DNA of 64,000 nt from assembly GCA_025357915.1 (NCBI GenBank), contig JANYLH010000008.1, positions 1-64,000 of the forward strand, written 5' to 3'. Shown here piece by piece: positions 1 through 12,506 of this stretch. Within the stretch, counting starts at the first letter, position 1, and each line of letters opens with the position of its first letter. Source of the stretch: Gammaproteobacteria bacterium. Lineage in GTDB: Bacteria; Pseudomonadota; Gammaproteobacteria; Steroidobacterales; Steroidobacteraceae. Position numbers and translations under genes: made by a program. The notes beneath the pieces were generated by a model, which was not told the DNA's origin, made no database searches, and saw nothing but the letters and a program-made list of their open reading frames with translations.

Positions 1-621
1 GCGCAGCTCACCGACCAGGATCACGTCCGGGTCCTCGCGCATCGCGGCGCGCACGCCCTCGGCGAAACTCGGGATGTGCGTGCCCAGCTCGCGTTGAATG
101 ACCTGGCTCTGTTTGCTCCGGTGCACGAACTCGATCGGGTCCTCGAGACTGATGATGTTGACCTTGCGGGTGCGGTTGAGCAGGTCGATCATCGCCGCGA
201 GCGTGGTCGACTTGCCGGTGCCGGTCGAGCCGGTGACCAGGATCATGCCCTGGTGATAGTCGCACAGCCTGGTGATGACCGCGGGCAGGCGGAGCGATTC
301 AAGCGTCGGCACCTCGGCGGGGATGGCGCGGAAGGTGGCACCGATCCCGGTGTCCTTGCGGTACACGTTGACGCGGAAGCGCCCGCCTTCGGCTGATATG
401 TACGAGAAATCCAGGTCATTCCCGCGCGCGAAATGCTCGGACTGGTTCTGGGTCATGATCTCGGCGACATAGCTTTCGAGCTCGGCGTCGCGCAGGTCGC
501 GGAACTTGATCGCCACCAGGTCGCCGTGGAGCCGGAGCATGGGCGGAACGCCCACCGCAAGGTGGATATCCGAGCAACCCTGCTGCGTGCCCAGCTTGAG
601 AAAGGCGTCGATGCGTGCCAT
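1..621 (-). CDS. PilT/PilU-like type IV pilus retraction ATPase (partial, 3' end off window)
   Basis: This is the N-terminal 207 codons of a secretion/pilus ATPase of the PilT branch, which powers pilus retraction at the inner membrane. Visible features are the PAS-like N-terminal domain (GCSDIHLAVGVPPMLR, residues 15-30), a Walker A motif GSTGTGKS at 131-138, the Asp-box SLEDPIEF near 158-165, and the start of Walker B (REDPDVILVGELR) at the window edge. The ATG at 621 lies 19 bases downstream of the kinase stop on the same strand, so the two genes probably share a transcript. The C-terminal half, including the AIRNLIRE-type motif that would confirm retraction function, is outside the window, so PilT and PilU cannot be separated. 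Confidence 0.85.
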   Translation of the reverse strand, partial: MARIDAFLKLGTQQGCSDIHLAVGVPPMLRLHGDLVAIKFRDLRDAELESYVAEIMTQNQSEHFARGNDLDFSYISAEGGRFRVNVYRKDTGIGATFRAIPAEVPTLESLRLPAVITRLCDYHQGMILVTGSTGTGKSTTLAAMIDLLNRTRKVNIISLEDPIEFVHRSKQSQVIQRELGTHIPSFAEGVRAAMREDPDVILVGELR

Positions 622-640
622 GGCGGTCTGGGGAGCAATC

Positions 641-3094
<2,454 letters not shown>

Positions 3095-3103
3095 GGATTG
3101 AAC

Positions 3104-3109
3104 ATTATG
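3104..3109 (-). promoter_or_regulatory. Possible -10 box of the HEAT-kinase gene
   Basis: CATAAT on the minus strand ends nine bases before the ATG at 3094, which would give an almost leaderless transcript. No good -35 hexamer is visible. The assignment rests on one hexamer match only. Confidence 0.25.
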
Positions 3110-3212
3110 CCATGCCGGGGTGACCCGCCTGTGACCTGTGTCCGGTCTGCGGCGGGCCGCGCGACAGGCTAGAATCCCGCCCCCGAATTCACCCCCGCGG
3201 GTACCCGCTGCC

Positions 3213-4307
3213 ATGGCTGACAAGGCCCAACGCATACGCACAGTTGTGGAGCAGTACACAGATCCTTACCTGCAGCAGACCCTGCTCGAGGCGGGGGCCC
3301 TGGATGACCTGCAGGTCGGCGCGGACGAGGTTGGCGGCACGATTGCGCTGGGCATCCCGGTCGTCGGCTATACCGACCAGTTCCGCTCGGGCCTTGCCTC
3401 ACACCTGGCTGCGGCCGGCTTCAGCGGCTGTCGCGTACGGGTGGAACTGTGCGCCGCGATCGTGCCCCACAGCGTCCAGCGGCCGCTCAAGCCGCTTCCG
3501 GGGGTCAGCAACATCGTCGCCGTGGCCAGCGGCAAGGGCGGGGTGGGCAAGTCGACGGTCGCGGCCAATCTGGCGCTGGCCTGGGCTGCCGGCGGGGCGC
3601 GCGTCGGGATCCTCGATGCCGATATCTACGGGCCCAGCCAGCCGTTGATGCTGGGCCTCGAGGGCCAGCGCCCCAGCGCCCCTGACGGCAAGCACCTGGT
3701 GCCGCTCGAGGCCCATGGGATCAAGGCAATGTCCATCGGGTTCCTCGTGGATGCCGGGCAGGCCGTGGTCTGGCGCGGCCCGATGGTGACCCAGGCGCTC
3801 ACCCAGCTGCTGGGCGATACCGCCTGGGGCGAGCTCGACTACCTGGTGGTCGACATGCCGCCCGGTACCGGTGACATCCAGCTGACCCTCGCGCAGCGTG
3901 TGCCGGTATCCGGCGCCCTGATCGTGACCACCCCGCAGGATCTCGCGCTGGCCGATGCCCGCAAGGGCCTGGCGATGTTCGAGAAGGTCGCGGTCCCGGT
4001 GCTCGGCATCGTCGAGAACATGAGCCTGCACGTCTGTACGAACTGCGGGCACATCGAGCACATCTTTGGCGCCGGCGGCGGTGCGCGCATGGCGAACGAA
4101 TACGGCGTGCAGCTGCTGGGCTCGCTGCCGCTCGATGCGCACATCCGCGAGGAGGCCGACGGCGGCGCGCCGACCGTGGTCAGCGCGCCAGGCACGCCAC
4201 GAGCCATCGCCTACCTGGAAATGGCGCGCCACACCGCCGGGGCGCTGGCGCGCCGCGGGCGCGACCGGCGCGGCCAGTTTCCCCAGATCGTCGTCGAAGA
4301 GAGCTAA
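3213..4307 (+). CDS. mrp: Mrp/ApbC family iron-sulfur cluster carrier ATPase
   Basis: A 364-residue P-loop NTPase that carries Fe-S clusters to apoproteins. The N-terminal DUF59/MIP18-like region (about 1-90) is followed by the deviant Walker A VASGKGGVGKST near 107-118, then DADIYGPSQP, VDMPPGTGD, and the cluster-binding pair CTNC near residue 275. The ATG at 3213 (MADKAQRI) is chosen because it gives the usual family length; the upstream in-frame codons lie in the divergent spacer. dcd follows after nine bases, so the two are probably cotranscribed. TAGAAT at 3170-3175 could be a -10 box. Confidence 0.93.
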   Translation: MADKAQRIRTVVEQYTDPYLQQTLLEAGALDDLQVGADEVGGTIALGIPVVGYTDQFRSGLASHLAAAGFSGCRVRVELCAAIVPHSVQRPLKPLPGVSNIVAVASGKGGVGKSTVAANLALAWAAGGARVGILDADIYGPSQPLMLGLEGQRPSAPDGKHLVPLEAHGIKAMSIGFLVDAGQAVVWRGPMVTQALTQLLGDTAWGELDYLVVDMPPGTGDIQLTLAQRVPVSGALIVTTPQDLALADARKGLAMFEKVAVPVLGIVENMSLHVCTNCGHIEHIFGAGGGARMANEYGVQLLGSLPLDAHIREEADGGAPTVVSAPGTPRAIAYLEMARHTAGALARRGRDRRGQFPQIVVEES

Positions 4308-4316
4308 GGCCTGCCC

Positions 4317-4883
4317 ATGAGCATCAAGTCAGACAAGTGGATCCGGCGCATGGCAGTCGCCGAGCGCATGATCGAGCCGTTCGCAGCCACGCAGGTGCGC
4401 ACGGACGGTGAGCACAAGATCATTTCCTACGGCACCTCGAGCTACGGCTACGACGTGCGCTGTGCGCGCGAATTCAAGATCTTCACCAACATCAACTCGA
4501 CGATCGTCGATCCGAAGCGCTTCGACGCCAAGAGCTTCGTCGACGTAGTTGCCGACGTGTGCATCATTCCGCCGAATTCCTTTGCGCTGGCGCGCACCGT
4601 GGAGTACTTCCGCATCCCGCGCTCGGTGCTGACCGTGTGCCTCGGCAAGTCGACCTACGCGCGCTGCGGCATCATCGTCAACGTCACGCCGCTCGAGCCG
4701 GAATGGGAAGGGCACGTGACGCTCGAGTTCTCGAACACGACACCGCTCCCCGCCAGGATCTATGCCAACGAAGGCGTGGCACAGATGCTGTTTTTCGAAT
4801 CGGACGAGGTCTGCGAGACCTCGTATCGCGATCGCGGCGGCAAGTACATGGGGCAGCAGGGCGTCACGCTGCCCAAGGCCTAG
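4317..4883 (+). CDS. dcd: dCTP deaminase
   Basis: A 188-residue enzyme that deaminates dCTP to dUTP for dTMP synthesis, working as a cytosolic homotrimer. It shows the family motifs [13 protein letters not shown] (about residues 41-53), [17 protein letters not shown], the catalytic-glutamate segment [19 protein letters not shown] (about 122-140) and the C-terminal [14 protein letters not shown]. Its length matches Pseudomonas-type Dcd. It directly follows mrp and converges on the DUF3108 gene with only three bases between the stops. Confidence 0.96.
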   Translation: MSIKSDKWIRRMAVAERMIEPFAATQVRTDGEHKIISYGTSSYGYDVRCAREFKIFTNINSTIVDPKRFDAKSFVDVVADVCIIPPNSFALARTVEYFRIPRSVLTVCLGKSTYARCGIIVNVTPLEPEWEGHVTLEFSNTTPLPARIYANEGVAQMLFFESDEVCETSYRDRGGKYMGQQGVTLPKA

Positions 4884-4886
4884 GGG

Positions 4887-5615
4887 CTAGTCGCGATGAA
4901 TTGAGCGCAGTTCCATGGTCCACTGGACCTGCGCTTCGCGCTTCTGCTCGGCCCGCACGGGCACGTAGCCGTACTGCGGGGCGCACCAGAAACGGGTGCG
5001 GCGCGGCGAGTTCGCCTTGTGGCTCTCGTAGATGACGGTGGCCACCTCACCCACGGCCGTGTGCAGCGTTTCCTCGCCGACCAGGGCGTAGCCGTAGTCG
5101 CGGATGCCCTGCTTGTCGAACAGCGCGATGCCGCTCGGCACCTGCCCCGACAGCAGCGCGTGCATCAGCGCGATCTGCACCGACAGATCGTCCTGGACTC
5201 CCGCTTTGAGCGGCATGTCGATCTGCATGTCTTCCTGGACGCCGGTCGCCCGGTTCTTTTCCCAGTCGAAATGCACCTGCGCTTCCTGCCCGCTGCCGTC
5301 GGGCTGCGCGGCGGTGAACAGCAGCGGCTGAACGCCATCGGGACCGACCCGCATGTGGCTGGTCAGCGTCAGGGACGCGGCGGCAAAGAGCCGAAACAGA
5401 CCGCGCGGCTGATTGCGCGACTCAAAGATCCAGCTGTCCGCACCGTCTTTGCGCAGGGCAAAGCTCGAGGTTCCGGCACTCATGCCGCGCGCCACGAGTT
5501 CGTAGCTCGCCTGGTAGGGGCGCAGTTCCGTCGCCGCTGCGCCCGGGGTCGGGGTCTGCGCGGCCACCACAGTCGCTGTGGCACTGGCCAGCCAGGCAAT
5601 GATGCGGAGTTTCAT
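4887..5615 (-). CDS. DUF3108 domain protein, exported
   Basis: A 242-residue protein with an N-terminal signal sequence (MKLRIIAWLASATATVVAAQ) and a DUF3108 domain over most of the rest, including the opening PYQASYELVARGMSAGT and the C-terminal RTRFWCAPQYGYVPVRAEQ. DUF3108 proteins are periplasmic or envelope proteins of unknown function. The gene starts 13 bases after the purN stop and is the third gene of a purM-purN-DUF3108 run, an arrangement I recall from several gammaproteobacteria. There is no evidence linking it to purine synthesis. Confidence 0.85.
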   Translation of the reverse strand: MKLRIIAWLASATATVVAAQTPTPGAAATELRPYQASYELVARGMSAGTSSFALRKDGADSWIFESRNQPRGLFRLFAAASLTLTSHMRVGPDGVQPLLFTAAQPDGSGQEAQVHFDWEKNRATGVQEDMQIDMPLKAGVQDDLSVQIALMHALLSGQVPSGIALFDKQGIRDYGYALVGEETLHTAVGEVATVIYESHKANSPRRTRFWCAPQYGYVPVRAEQKREAQVQWTMELRSIHRD

Positions 5616-5628
5616 GGTGTGCGTTTAC

Positions 5629-6279
5629 CTATCCTGTGACTACGGGCTGCCCGAGCGGATGTCCATCGAGCCAGGGTTGGCCATCGACCAGCTTCAGGCG
5701 GCCGGTGGCAATCCAGCCTACTACCTTGGGATAGATGATGTGCTCCTGCTCCTGAACGCGGGCTGAAAGGCGCTCGGCTGTGTCGCCCGGCAGTACCGGC
5801 ACCCGTCCCTGCAGCACCACCGGACCGGCGTCGAGCTCGCTGGTGACAAAATGCACGCTCGCGCCGTGCTCCTGCTCCCCGGCCGCGAGCGCCCGCTCAT
5901 GGGTGTGGAGCCCGGGGTACTTCGGCAGCAGGGAGGGGTGGATGTTGAGCATCCGGCCGGCGTAGCGCTGCGCAAACTCCGGCGACAGGATGCGCATGAA
6001 ACCCGCGAGCACCACGAGCCGTGCGCCGCTGGCCTCGATGCTCGCGTGCAGCGCTGCCTCGAAGGCCGCCGGGGTGGCTAATTCCCGCGCCGGTACCACC
6101 TGGACATCGAGCCCGAGTTGCTGCGCGAGGGCAATGCCGCCGGCACCAGGCCGGTCGGCGATTACCCGCGCGACGCGGGCGGGAATCTGCCCGCCCTGGC
6201 ACGCGCGTGCAATCGCCACCATGTTGCTGCCGCGGCCGGAGATCACCACGGCCAGCGCCAGCACAGGCGCAGCGTTCAT
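5629..6279 (-). CDS. purN: Phosphoribosylglycinamide formyltransferase
   Basis: A 216-residue GAR transformylase, the third step of de novo purine synthesis, using 10-formyl-THF. It shows [13 protein letters not shown] near the N-terminus, the conserved [20 protein letters not shown] segment carrying the catalytic Asn-His pair, and [19 protein letters not shown] with the catalytic Asp. The ATG at 6279 is used because it overlaps the purM stop by four bases (ATGA) and starts the Rossmann strand in the family position; the longer frame is antisense noise over purM. Confidence 0.95.
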   Translation of the reverse strand: MNAAPVLALAVVISGRGSNMVAIARACQGGQIPARVARVIADRPGAGGIALAQQLGLDVQVVPARELATPAAFEAALHASIEASGARLVVLAGFMRILSPEFAQRYAGRMLNIHPSLLPKYPGLHTHERALAAGEQEHGASVHFVTSELDAGPVVLQGRVPVLPGDTAERLSARVQEQEHIIYPKVVGWIATGRLKLVDGQPWLDGHPLGQPVVTG

Positions 6280-7319
6280 GACCTGATGATCGCGCCGCCG
6301 GTCCCGCGCCGCACTTCGCCGATGAGCTGCGCCGTTTCGCCGCTCTCGCGCAGTGCGCGCAGCGCCGCGTCGGCCCGGGCCGCATCGACGATGACCACCA
6401 TGCCGATGCCGCAGTTGAAGGTGCGATGCATTTCCGCATCGCCAATATTTCCGGCGCGCGCGAGCCATTCGAATACCGGGTCGCGCGGCCAGGCGGTGCG
6501 CTCGAGCCGCACTTCGCAGCCCTCGGGCAGCACGCGCGGAATGTTGTCGGTAAGGCCGCCGCCAGTAATGTGCGCCAGGCCGTGCACCGCGCCGGCCAAA
6601 GGTTCGCTCCGCAGCAGCTGCAGGAGCGATTTCACGTAGATGCGGGTCGGAGTCAGGAGCCGCTCAAACAGCGCGCGGCCCTCGAGCTGCGTATCGCGAT
6701 CGGCCCCGGCGACGTCGATGAGCTTGCGGATCAGAGAATAACCGTTGGAGTGCGGTCCGCTCGCAGACAACCCGATCACCGCGTCGCCCGCACGCACCTG
6801 CGAGCCGTCGATGATGGCATCGCGTTCGACCACGCCGACGCAGAAGCCGGCCAGGTCGTAGTCCGCGCCGTGGTACATGCCGGGCATCTCCGCGGTCTCG
6901 CCGCCGACCAGTGCGGCCCCCGCCTGCGCGCAGCCCTCGGCGATGCCGCCGATGACGCTCGCGGCGACCTCGACATCCAGCCGCCCGGTCGCGTAATAGT
7001 CGAGGAAGAACAGCGGTTCCGCGCCCTGCACGACCACGTCGTTGGCGCACATGGCGACCAGGTCGATGCCGATAGTCGAATGCACTCCGGTATCAATGGC
7101 CAGCCGGAGCTTGGTGCCGACGCCGTCGGTCCCCGAAACCAGCACCGGCCGGCGGTAACCGGCCGGGATCTCCACCAGTGCTCCGAAGCCGCCAATGCCG
7201 GCCAGAACCTCGCGGCGCTGGGTGCGTTTGACGAGCGGCTTGATGCGCTCGACCAGCGCGTCCCCGGCGTCGATGTCGACCCCGGCATCGCGGTAGCTAT
7301 AGCTGCGCTTGTCGTTCAT
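6276..7319 (-). CDS. purM: Phosphoribosylformylglycinamidine cyclo-ligase
   Basis: A 347-residue AIR synthetase that closes FGAM to AIR with ATP, the fifth step of purine synthesis. Diagnostic stretches are [18 protein letters not shown] at the start, [17 protein letters not shown], the metal/ATP segment [22 protein letters not shown], and [17 protein letters not shown]. The ATG at 7319 ([11 protein letters not shown]) matches the family start. It is translationally coupled to purN and divergent from the CDP-alcohol phosphatidyltransferase across a 39-base spacer. Confidence 0.97.
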   Translation of the reverse strand: MNDKRSYSYRDAGVDIDAGDALVERIKPLVKRTQRREVLAGIGGFGALVEIPAGYRRPVLVSGTDGVGTKLRLAIDTGVHSTIGIDLVAMCANDVVVQGAEPLFFLDYYATGRLDVEVAASVIGGIAEGCAQAGAALVGGETAEMPGMYHGADYDLAGFCVGVVERDAIIDGSQVRAGDAVIGLSASGPHSNGYSLIRKLIDVAGADRDTQLEGRALFERLLTPTRIYVKSLLQLLRSEPLAGAVHGLAHITGGGLTDNIPRVLPEGCEVRLERTAWPRDPVFEWLARAGNIGDAEMHRTFNCGIGMVVIVDAARADAALRALRESGETAQLIGEVRRGTGGAIIRS

Positions 7320-7327
7320 GCGGACCC

Positions 7328-7333
7328 TATAAT
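7328..7333 (+). promoter_or_regulatory. Consensus -10 box for the phosphatidyltransferase/hda pair
   Basis: A perfect TATAAT lies 25 bases before the ATG at 7359, in the 39-base spacer between divergent purM and the phosphatidyltransferase gene. The -35 would fall inside the purM start region and is not a clear match. On the other strand TATAAC (7340-7345) could serve purM. Confidence 0.45.
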
Positions 7334-7358
7334 TGGGCGCGTTATAGTAGCCGAACCC

Positions 7359-7907
7359 ATGCGCCATCTGCCCAACATCATCTGCCTCGCACGCATCGCG
7401 CTGATCTGGCCGGTCATCGATGGCCTGCTGGGCCAGCACTATGGCCGCACGCTCCTGCTGTTCGGCGTGGCCGCGCTCAGCGACGGGCTGGACGGATGGC
7501 TCGCCAAGCGCTATGGCTGGACCAGCCGCCTGGGAAAATTTCTCGATCCGCTCGCCGACAAACTTCTGCTGGTGTCGGTATTCCTGGTACTGACCTGGCT
7601 GGGTCAGGTGCCCCGCTATCTGGCGGTGGCGGCCGTCGGGCGCGATGTGATGATCGGCCTGGGGGCGGTGGCGTACCGCATCGCCTGGGGCCCGATCCAT
7701 GGCCGCCCGATACTCTCGAGCAAGATCAATACCGTGCTGCAGATCAGCTATATCCTCCTGGTCGTGATTCATGCTGCCTGGGCGGTGCCGCCGGCTCCCG
7801 TGCTCCAGGCGCTCGCCGCGCTGACCTTCCTGACCGTGCTCTACAGCGGGGCCGCCTATTTGCGCGAGTTCACCCGCCGGGCGCTGCAGATTGCAGCGCA
7901 GGCCTAG
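7359..7907 (+). CDS. CDP-alcohol phosphatidyltransferase family protein (PgsA-like)
   Basis: A 182-residue integral membrane enzyme of the CDP-alcohol phosphatidyltransferase family. The catalytic signature is [20 protein letters not shown] followed by [10 protein letters not shown], matching DGx2ARx8Gx3Dx3D with the last aspartates in FLDPLAD. Several hydrophobic segments follow. It most resembles phosphatidylglycerophosphate synthases, but the acceptor alcohol cannot be fixed from sequence. The start at 7359 ([13 protein letters not shown]) is well placed after a TATAAT box. It is followed after 11 bases by hda. Confidence 0.85.
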   Translation: MRHLPNIICLARIALIWPVIDGLLGQHYGRTLLLFGVAALSDGLDGWLAKRYGWTSRLGKFLDPLADKLLLVSVFLVLTWLGQVPRYLAVAAVGRDVMIGLGAVAYRIAWGPIHGRPILSSKINTVLQISYILLVVIHAAWAVPPAPVLQALAALTFLTVLYSGAAYLREFTRRALQIAAQA

Positions 7908-7918
7908 GTAAGCCGCGC

Positions 7919-8617
7919 TTGCGCCAGCTGCCCCTGAGCGTGCGGCTGCGCGACCGGGCATTGTTCGCCAGCTACCTGCCCGGACCGAACGCCCTGGTCG
8001 TCGCGCAGCTGCGCGCGCTGGCCGCGCAACAGCGCCCCGGCCTGACCTGGCTGTGCGGACCCGAGGGGAGCGGCAAGACGCATCTGCTGCAGGCCTTGTG
8101 CGCTCAGGCTGGCGCAGGTGCGCAGTACGTGCCGCTGTCGCAAGTGGCGGCCTTCGGCCCGGCGGCGCTGGCGGAATGGCAGGGGGCAGGCTGGCTGTGC
8201 CTCGACGAGGTCGCGGCCGTGATCGGCAGCCCGGAGTGGGAGCGCGCGCTGTTTGCGAGCTACCGTGACTGCGAAGAGCGCGGTGCGAGCCTGGTGATGG
8301 CCGCGCGCGAGGCGCCGCAGCAGCTGCCGTTCGCGCTGCCCGACCTCGCTTCGCGCTGCGCCGCGGGGCTCCGGCTGGACCTGCGCGCCCTCGACGAACC
8401 CGGGCAGCTGCTGGCATTGCAGCTGCGCGCGAAGCAACGCGGCTGCGAGCTTCCCGATGAGACCGCGCGCTACCTGCTGCGCCGCCTGCCGCGCGACATG
8501 TCCAGCCTGTTTGCCCTGCTTGACGAACTCGATACCGCCGCGCTGGCCGCGCAACGGCGGCTGACGGTACCTTTTATCCGCGAGGCGCTGGCGGCGCGAG
8601 CTACGGGCCAGCCCTAG
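7919..8617 (+). CDS. hda: Hda, DnaA-homologous regulatory inactivator of replication
   Basis: A 232-residue AAA+ protein that, with the sliding clamp, stimulates hydrolysis of DnaA-bound ATP. The start is a TTG at 7919 preceded by AGGTAAG, giving [19 protein letters not shown], which retains the clamp-binding QLPL motif seen at the Hda N-terminus. A degraded P-loop ([11 protein letters not shown]) and the C-terminal [12 protein letters not shown] match the family. Length is essentially that of E. coli Hda. Its stop overlaps the convergent transglycosylase stop within a CTAG palindrome. Confidence 0.9.
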   Translation: MRQLPLSVRLRDRALFASYLPGPNALVVAQLRALAAQQRPGLTWLCGPEGSGKTHLLQALCAQAGAGAQYVPLSQVAAFGPAALAEWQGAGWLCLDEVAAVIGSPEWERALFASYRDCEERGASLVMAAREAPQQLPFALPDLASRCAAGLRLDLRALDEPGQLLALQLRAKQRGCELPDETARYLLRRLPRDMSSLFALLDELDTAALAAQRRLTVPFIREALAARATGQP

Positions 8618-9267
8618 CCGCGGCCGAGATCGTCAGCGCCGTTCCAGTAGCGTGTCCAGCGCGTCACCACGCGATCGGGATACTCGCGGCTGCGCACGCT
8701 CCCGTTGTAGCGTCCGAGCGCCCGGCGCACGTCGCGATGTTCGGCTTCCAGGTAGTGGCGCAGGATCGCGCAGCCCATGCGGATGTTGGCTTCCATGCTC
8801 ACCAGTTCGCGCCGGCGCATGCCCAACTGCTCCGGCCAGAACGGCATCACCTGCATCAGCCCGACCGCACCCGTGCTCGACACCGCCCAGCGGTCAAAGC
8901 GGCTTTCCACATCGAGCACCGCCAGCACCAGACCGGGCGGGAGCGGCGCGGCCCCGGTCCGATGGCTCTCGCAGTACACCGTCTGCAGCAGTGCGAGGCG
9001 CTCGCGGCGATCAGCCAGGTAGCGGCGGAGTTTCGGCTCCATGAGTGTGTACCAGACCGCCGAGTCGTACTGGTCGCTGAAGCATTCGTGGGCCGCCATT
9101 GCCTGCTGCACCACGGCGCGCAATTCCGGATCGGTCTGCGCGGTCGCGGTCGCGGTCGCGGGCTGCGCGGCTGCCGGCAGCGCGGCGGCCAGCGCCAGCA
9201 GCAGCGCGCAGGCTCGCGCCGCGCTACGGCGCCAGCCGGGCCTTGATGAATGCCGTGACGGTGGCAA
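8614..9267 (-). CDS. Lytic murein transglycosylase, SLT domain, exported
   Basis: A protein of about 217 residues with a secretion signal ([18 protein letters not shown]) and a C-terminal SLT/lysozyme-like domain. The catalytic glutamate sits in [28 protein letters not shown], followed by the RALGRYNGS segment typical of SLT domains. It should cleave the MurNAc-GlcNAc bond in periplasmic peptidoglycan. The start is uncertain: no ATG is well placed, and the in-frame TTG at 9267 gives a plausible signal peptide but overlaps the 3' end of proS by 44 bases. It is probably cotranscribed with proS. Confidence 0.8.
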   Translation of the reverse strand: MPPSRHSSRPGWRRSAARACALLLALAAALPAAAQPATATATAQTDPELRAVVQQAMAAHECFSDQYDSAVWYTLMEPKLRRYLADRRERLALLQTVYCESHRTGAAPLPPGLVLAVLDVESRFDRWAVSSTGAVGLMQVMPFWPEQLGMRRRELVSMEANIRMGCAILRHYLEAEHRDVRRALGRYNGSVRSREYPDRVVTRWTRYWNGADDLGRG

Positions 9268-10933
9268 GCGGGATGTCCTGGTTGTCGGATCCACGCCGGT
9301 ACCGGTATTCGCAGCTGCCGGCATCAACGCCGCGCTCGCCCAGCACCAGGCGGTGCGGAATGCCGAGCAGTTCGGCGTCGGCGAACTTGACGCCGGGACG
9401 GGCGTCGCGGTCGTCATACAGCACCTCGACGCCCGCCGCGGCCAGTTCCGCATAGAGCGCGTCGGCGCTCGCGCGCACCCGCGCGGATTTTTGCAGATTG
9501 AGCGGAATGAGTACCACATGGAAGGGCGCCAGCGGCTCGGGCCAGATAATGCCGCGTTCATCGTGATTCTGTTCGATCGAGGCTGCCACGATGCGCGTCA
9601 CACCAATGCCATAACAGCCCATCAGCATCGTGACCGCCTGGCCGGCTTCATCCAGCACCGTGGCGTTCATCGCCTGGCTGTACTTGCGACCCAGCTGGAA
9701 GATATGGCCGACCTCGATGCCGCGCACGATCCGCAGTTTCCCCGCTCCGGAGGGGCTCGGGTCGCCGTCGACGACGTTGCGGAGGTCCGCCGCCGCGGGC
9801 TCGGGCAGGTCGCGTCCCCAGTTGACGCCGCGCAAATGCAGATCCGGCGCGTTGGCGCCGCAGACAAAATCGGCCATGTTGCGAGCGGCGTGGTCCGCGT
9901 AGATCGGGCACTTGAGGCCGACCGGTCCGAGAAAACCCGGCTCGCTCCCGGTCGCACCCTGCACCGTGGTCGCGCTGGCCATGCGCAGCGGGCTGGCGAC
10001 GCCCGGCAGCTTCTGTGCCTTGACGGCATTGAGTTCGTGGTCGCCCCGCAGGACGAGTGCGACCACGCCGCCATCGGCGCCATCGACCAGCAGGGTCTTC
10101 AGGCACTGTTCGCGCGGTGTGGCGAGGAAGGCACTGAGATCGGCGATCGTCTTCATGCGCGGCGTGACCACCTGCTCGAGCGGCTGGCCGGGTGCGGCGC
10201 GCGGCTGGCTGGGCGCCGCCGCCGGCGCGAGTTCGACATTGGCCGCGAAACCGTCGCCGTCACTGACCGCGATCGCGTCCTCGCCCGAGTCGGCCAGCAC
10301 CTGGAACTCCTCGGAAGCGCTGCCGCCGATCGCGCCGGTGTCGGCCTGCACGGAGCGGAAATTCAGTTGCATGCGCGTGAACATGCGCGTGTAGGCCTCG
10401 CGCATCGCCGCGTACCCTGCCGCCATCGACGCATCGTCCACGTGGAAGGAATAGGCATCCTTCATGATGAATTCGCGCCCGCGCATGACGCCGAAGCGCG
10501 GCCGCACTTCATCGCGGAACTTGGTCTGGATCTGGTAGAAGTTCACGGGGAGCTGGCGGTAGCTGCGCAGCTCGCGCCGCGCGATGTCGGTCACCACTTC
10601 CTCGTGGGTCGGGCCGACGACGAAGTCCCGGTCGTGGCGATCCTTGAGGCGCAGCAGCTCTGGGCCGTACTCGCTCCAGCGGCCCGACTCCCGCCACAAC
10701 TCGGCAGGTTGCACCGCGGGCATCAGGATCTCGAGCGCCCCGGCCCGGTTCATCTCCTCGCGGATGATGTTTTCCACCTTGCGCACCACGCGCAGTCCGA
10801 GCGGCAGCCAGCTGTAGATGCCGGCGGCGACGCGGCGGATCATGCCGGCGCGCAGCATCAGCTGGTGACTCAGGACTTCCGCCTCGGCGGGCGTTTCCTT
10901 GGTGGTATTGATCGGGTATTGACTAAGTCGCAT
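9224..10933 (-). CDS. proS: Prolyl-tRNA synthetase
   Basis: A 569-residue class II aminoacyl-tRNA synthetase charging tRNA-Pro. It carries the bacterial-type architecture: catalytic domain with motif 2 ([20 protein letters not shown]), an inserted YbaK-like editing domain at about residues 230-385 (includes [18 protein letters not shown]), motif 3 near [14 protein letters not shown], and a C-terminal anticodon-binding domain. The ATG at 10933 ([14 protein letters not shown]) matches the family N-terminus. It is divergent from pssA. Confidence 0.97.
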   Translation of the reverse strand: MRLSQYPINTTKETPAEAEVLSHQLMLRAGMIRRVAAGIYSWLPLGLRVVRKVENIIREEMNRAGALEILMPAVQPAELWRESGRWSEYGPELLRLKDRHDRDFVVGPTHEEVVTDIARRELRSYRQLPVNFYQIQTKFRDEVRPRFGVMRGREFIMKDAYSFHVDDASMAAGYAAMREAYTRMFTRMQLNFRSVQADTGAIGGSASEEFQVLADSGEDAIAVSDGDGFAANVELAPAAAPSQPRAAPGQPLEQVVTPRMKTIADLSAFLATPREQCLKTLLVDGADGGVVALVLRGDHELNAVKAQKLPGVASPLRMASATTVQGATGSEPGFLGPVGLKCPIYADHAARNMADFVCGANAPDLHLRGVNWGRDLPEPAAADLRNVVDGDPSPSGAGKLRIVRGIEVGHIFQLGRKYSQAMNATVLDEAGQAVTMLMGCYGIGVTRIVAASIEQNHDERGIIWPEPLAPFHVVLIPLNLQKSARVRASADALYAELAAAGVEVLYDDRDARPGVKFADAELLGIPHRLVLGERGVDAGSCEYRYRRGSDNQDIPLATVTAFIKARLAP

Positions 10934-10950
10934 GGGCGACAATCCTAGCA

Positions 10951-10994
10951 GGTCGGACGCCGGTTGGACGTCGGTTGGACGTCGGTTGGACGTC
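10951..10994. repeat. 11-base tandem repeat, four units, in the proS-pssA spacer
   Basis: Three perfect copies of GGTTGGACGTC occupy 10962-10972, 10973-10983 and 10984-10994, preceded by a degenerate unit GGTCGGACGCC at 10951-10961. The period is close to one helical turn. The TTGGAC in each unit resembles a -35 hexamer, and the last one is correctly spaced from a -10-like TATCAT of pssA. Confidence 0.9.
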
Positions 10995-11015
10995 GCCGGG
11001 GCGTGCACCTATCAT
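10986..11015 (+). promoter_or_regulatory. Candidate pssA promoter built on the last repeat unit
   Basis: TTGGAC at 10986-10991 and TATCAT at 11010-11015 are separated by 18 bases. The predicted transcript would begin only a few bases before the pssA ATG at 11025, so pssA may be nearly leaderless. Confidence 0.45.
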
Positions 11016-11024
11016 GCACGGCTG

Positions 11025-11810
11025 ATGGCATATCCAGATCCTGACCGGGCCGTGCGGCCGCGCCGACGCGCCATATACCTGTTGCCGAACCTGCTGACGA
11101 CGGGCTGCCTGTTCTCGGGGTTCTACGCGATCGTCGCAGCCATCGACGGCAATTTCGAACGCGCCGGCATAGCGGTCTTCGTGGCCATGCTGTTCGACGG
11201 GCTCGACGGGCGCGTCGCGCGCCTCACCGGCACCGAGAGCGCCTTTGGCAAGGAATTCGACAGCCTCGCGGATATGGTGGCTTTCGGCGTGGCCCCCGCG
11301 ATCGTTTCCTACCAATGGGGCGTGGCGCGCATCACCGAGTACGGGGGAGCCTGGGGGCGGCTCGGCTGGCTGGCCGCGTTCTTCTACGCCGTGACCGCCG
11401 CGCTCCGCCTGGCGCGCTTCAACACGCGTGTCAGCACCACGGACAAGCGCTATTTCGAAGGGCTCCCGAGCCCGTCGGCCGCGGCACTCGTGTCCGGTTT
11501 CATCTGGGCCTTCAATGAATGGCGCGAGCCCGGCCTGCCGGGGCTGATCATCGCCTTTTCTGTGACCGCGCTCGCCGGCGCGCTGATGGTGAGCCCTTTC
11601 AGCTATCCGAGCTTCAAGAACATCGACCTGACCAAGCCGGTGCGGTTTGTCTCGCTGGTGGTGGCCGTGGTGGTGGTATTCATCGTCATCGCGGGCGACC
11701 CCTCGCGCGCGCTGTTGCTGAGTTTCGGCTGCTACGCGCTGGTGCCGCCGCTGGTCTGGGTCTGGCGACGTCTGCGTCGCCGGCAGCGTGCCGAGCGGTC
11801 GGGGGTCTAG
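11025..11810 (+). CDS. pssA: CDP-diacylglycerol-serine O-phosphatidyltransferase
   Basis: A 261-residue multi-pass membrane enzyme making phosphatidylserine from CDP-diacylglycerol and serine, the precursor of phosphatidylethanolamine. The CDP-alcohol phosphatidyltransferase signature is [18 protein letters not shown] with [30 protein letters not shown] at the N-terminus and the [11 protein letters not shown] segment are typical of the Bacillus/alpha-type PssA rather than the soluble PLD-type of E. coli. The ATG at 11025 is chosen over upstream codons that lie in the repeat. The next gene begins on the base after its stop. Confidence 0.92.
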   Translation: MAYPDPDRAVRPRRRAIYLLPNLLTTGCLFSGFYAIVAAIDGNFERAGIAVFVAMLFDGLDGRVARLTGTESAFGKEFDSLADMVAFGVAPAIVSYQWGVARITEYGGAWGRLGWLAAFFYAVTAALRLARFNTRVSTTDKRYFEGLPSPSAAALVSGFIWAFNEWREPGLPGLIIAFSVTALAGALMVSPFSYPSFKNIDLTKPVRFVSLVVAVVVVFIVIAGDPSRALLLSFGCYALVPPLVWVWRRLRRRQRAERSGV

Positions 11811-12503
11811 ATGAGGGGCGATGCGGCGCTGCGTCCGCAGTATCTGGAGGCGCTGGGAATCGATCGCTGGATGGCGCGCCGGCCGGTCGCGGCGGCCGCG
11901 CCGCAAGCCGGTGGCGCGACCGGCGGCTGGGATGTGCTGGCCGCCGAAGTGCGCAGCTGCACGCTGTGCGGGCTGCACGCCACGCGCACACAGACTGTCT
12001 TTGGCGTCGGCACCACGCGCGCCGAACTTCTGGTGGTCGGCGAGGCGCCCGGCGCCGATGAAGACCGGCAGGGCGAGCCCTTCGTCGGCCGCGCCGGGCA
12101 GCTGCTGAACTCCATGCTGCGCGCCATGCGCGCGCCGCGCGAAACGGTGTATATCGCCAACGTGCTCAAGTGCCGGCCGCCAGGCAATCGCGATCCCGCG
12201 CCCGAAGAAGTCCGTTGCTGCCTGCCCTACCTGCAGCGGCAGATTGACCTGCTGGCGCCGCGCCTGATGCTGGCGGTCGGGCGCATTGCCGCGCAGAGCC
12301 TGCTGGCCACCGATACGCCGATCGGCAAGCTGCGCGGCGCGCTGCATGGCTTTGGCACCCACGGCACGCCGCTGATCGTCACCTATCACCCTGCCTACCT
12401 GCTGCGCAGCCCGGGCGAAAAACGCAAGTCCTGGGCCGATCTGCGCTTCGTACAGCGCGAGCTTGTGCGCCTGCGTGCAATGCCGCCCGCGACGGTGGCC
12501 TAG
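11811..12503 (+). CDS. Uracil-DNA glycosylase, family 4 (Fe-S, UdgA-like)
   Basis: A 230-residue base-excision repair enzyme removing uracil from DNA. It shows the family 4 motif [20 protein letters not shown], four cysteines for a 4Fe-4S cluster (CTLCGLH early, then [11 protein letters not shown] and a later cysteine in VRCCLPYL), and the C-terminal TYHPAYLLR motif. The N-terminal 40 residues are a less conserved Ala-rich extension, as in DNA polymerase-related family members. The start follows the pssA stop with no gap, so translation is probably coupled. Confidence 0.92.
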   Translation: MRGDAALRPQYLEALGIDRWMARRPVAAAAPQAGGATGGWDVLAAEVRSCTLCGLHATRTQTVFGVGTTRAELLVVGEAPGADEDRQGEPFVGRAGQLLNSMLRAMRAPRETVYIANVLKCRPPGNRDPAPEEVRCCLPYLQRQIDLLAPRLMLAVGRIAAQSLLATDTPIGKLRGALHGFGTHGTPLIVTYHPAYLLRSPGEKRKSWADLRFVQRELVRLRAMPPATVA

Positions 12504-12506
12504 CCC

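Noticed and set aside
10951..10994. CRISPR or iteron array
   Set aside because: Units are contiguous 11-mers without spacers and there is no replication or cas gene nearby.
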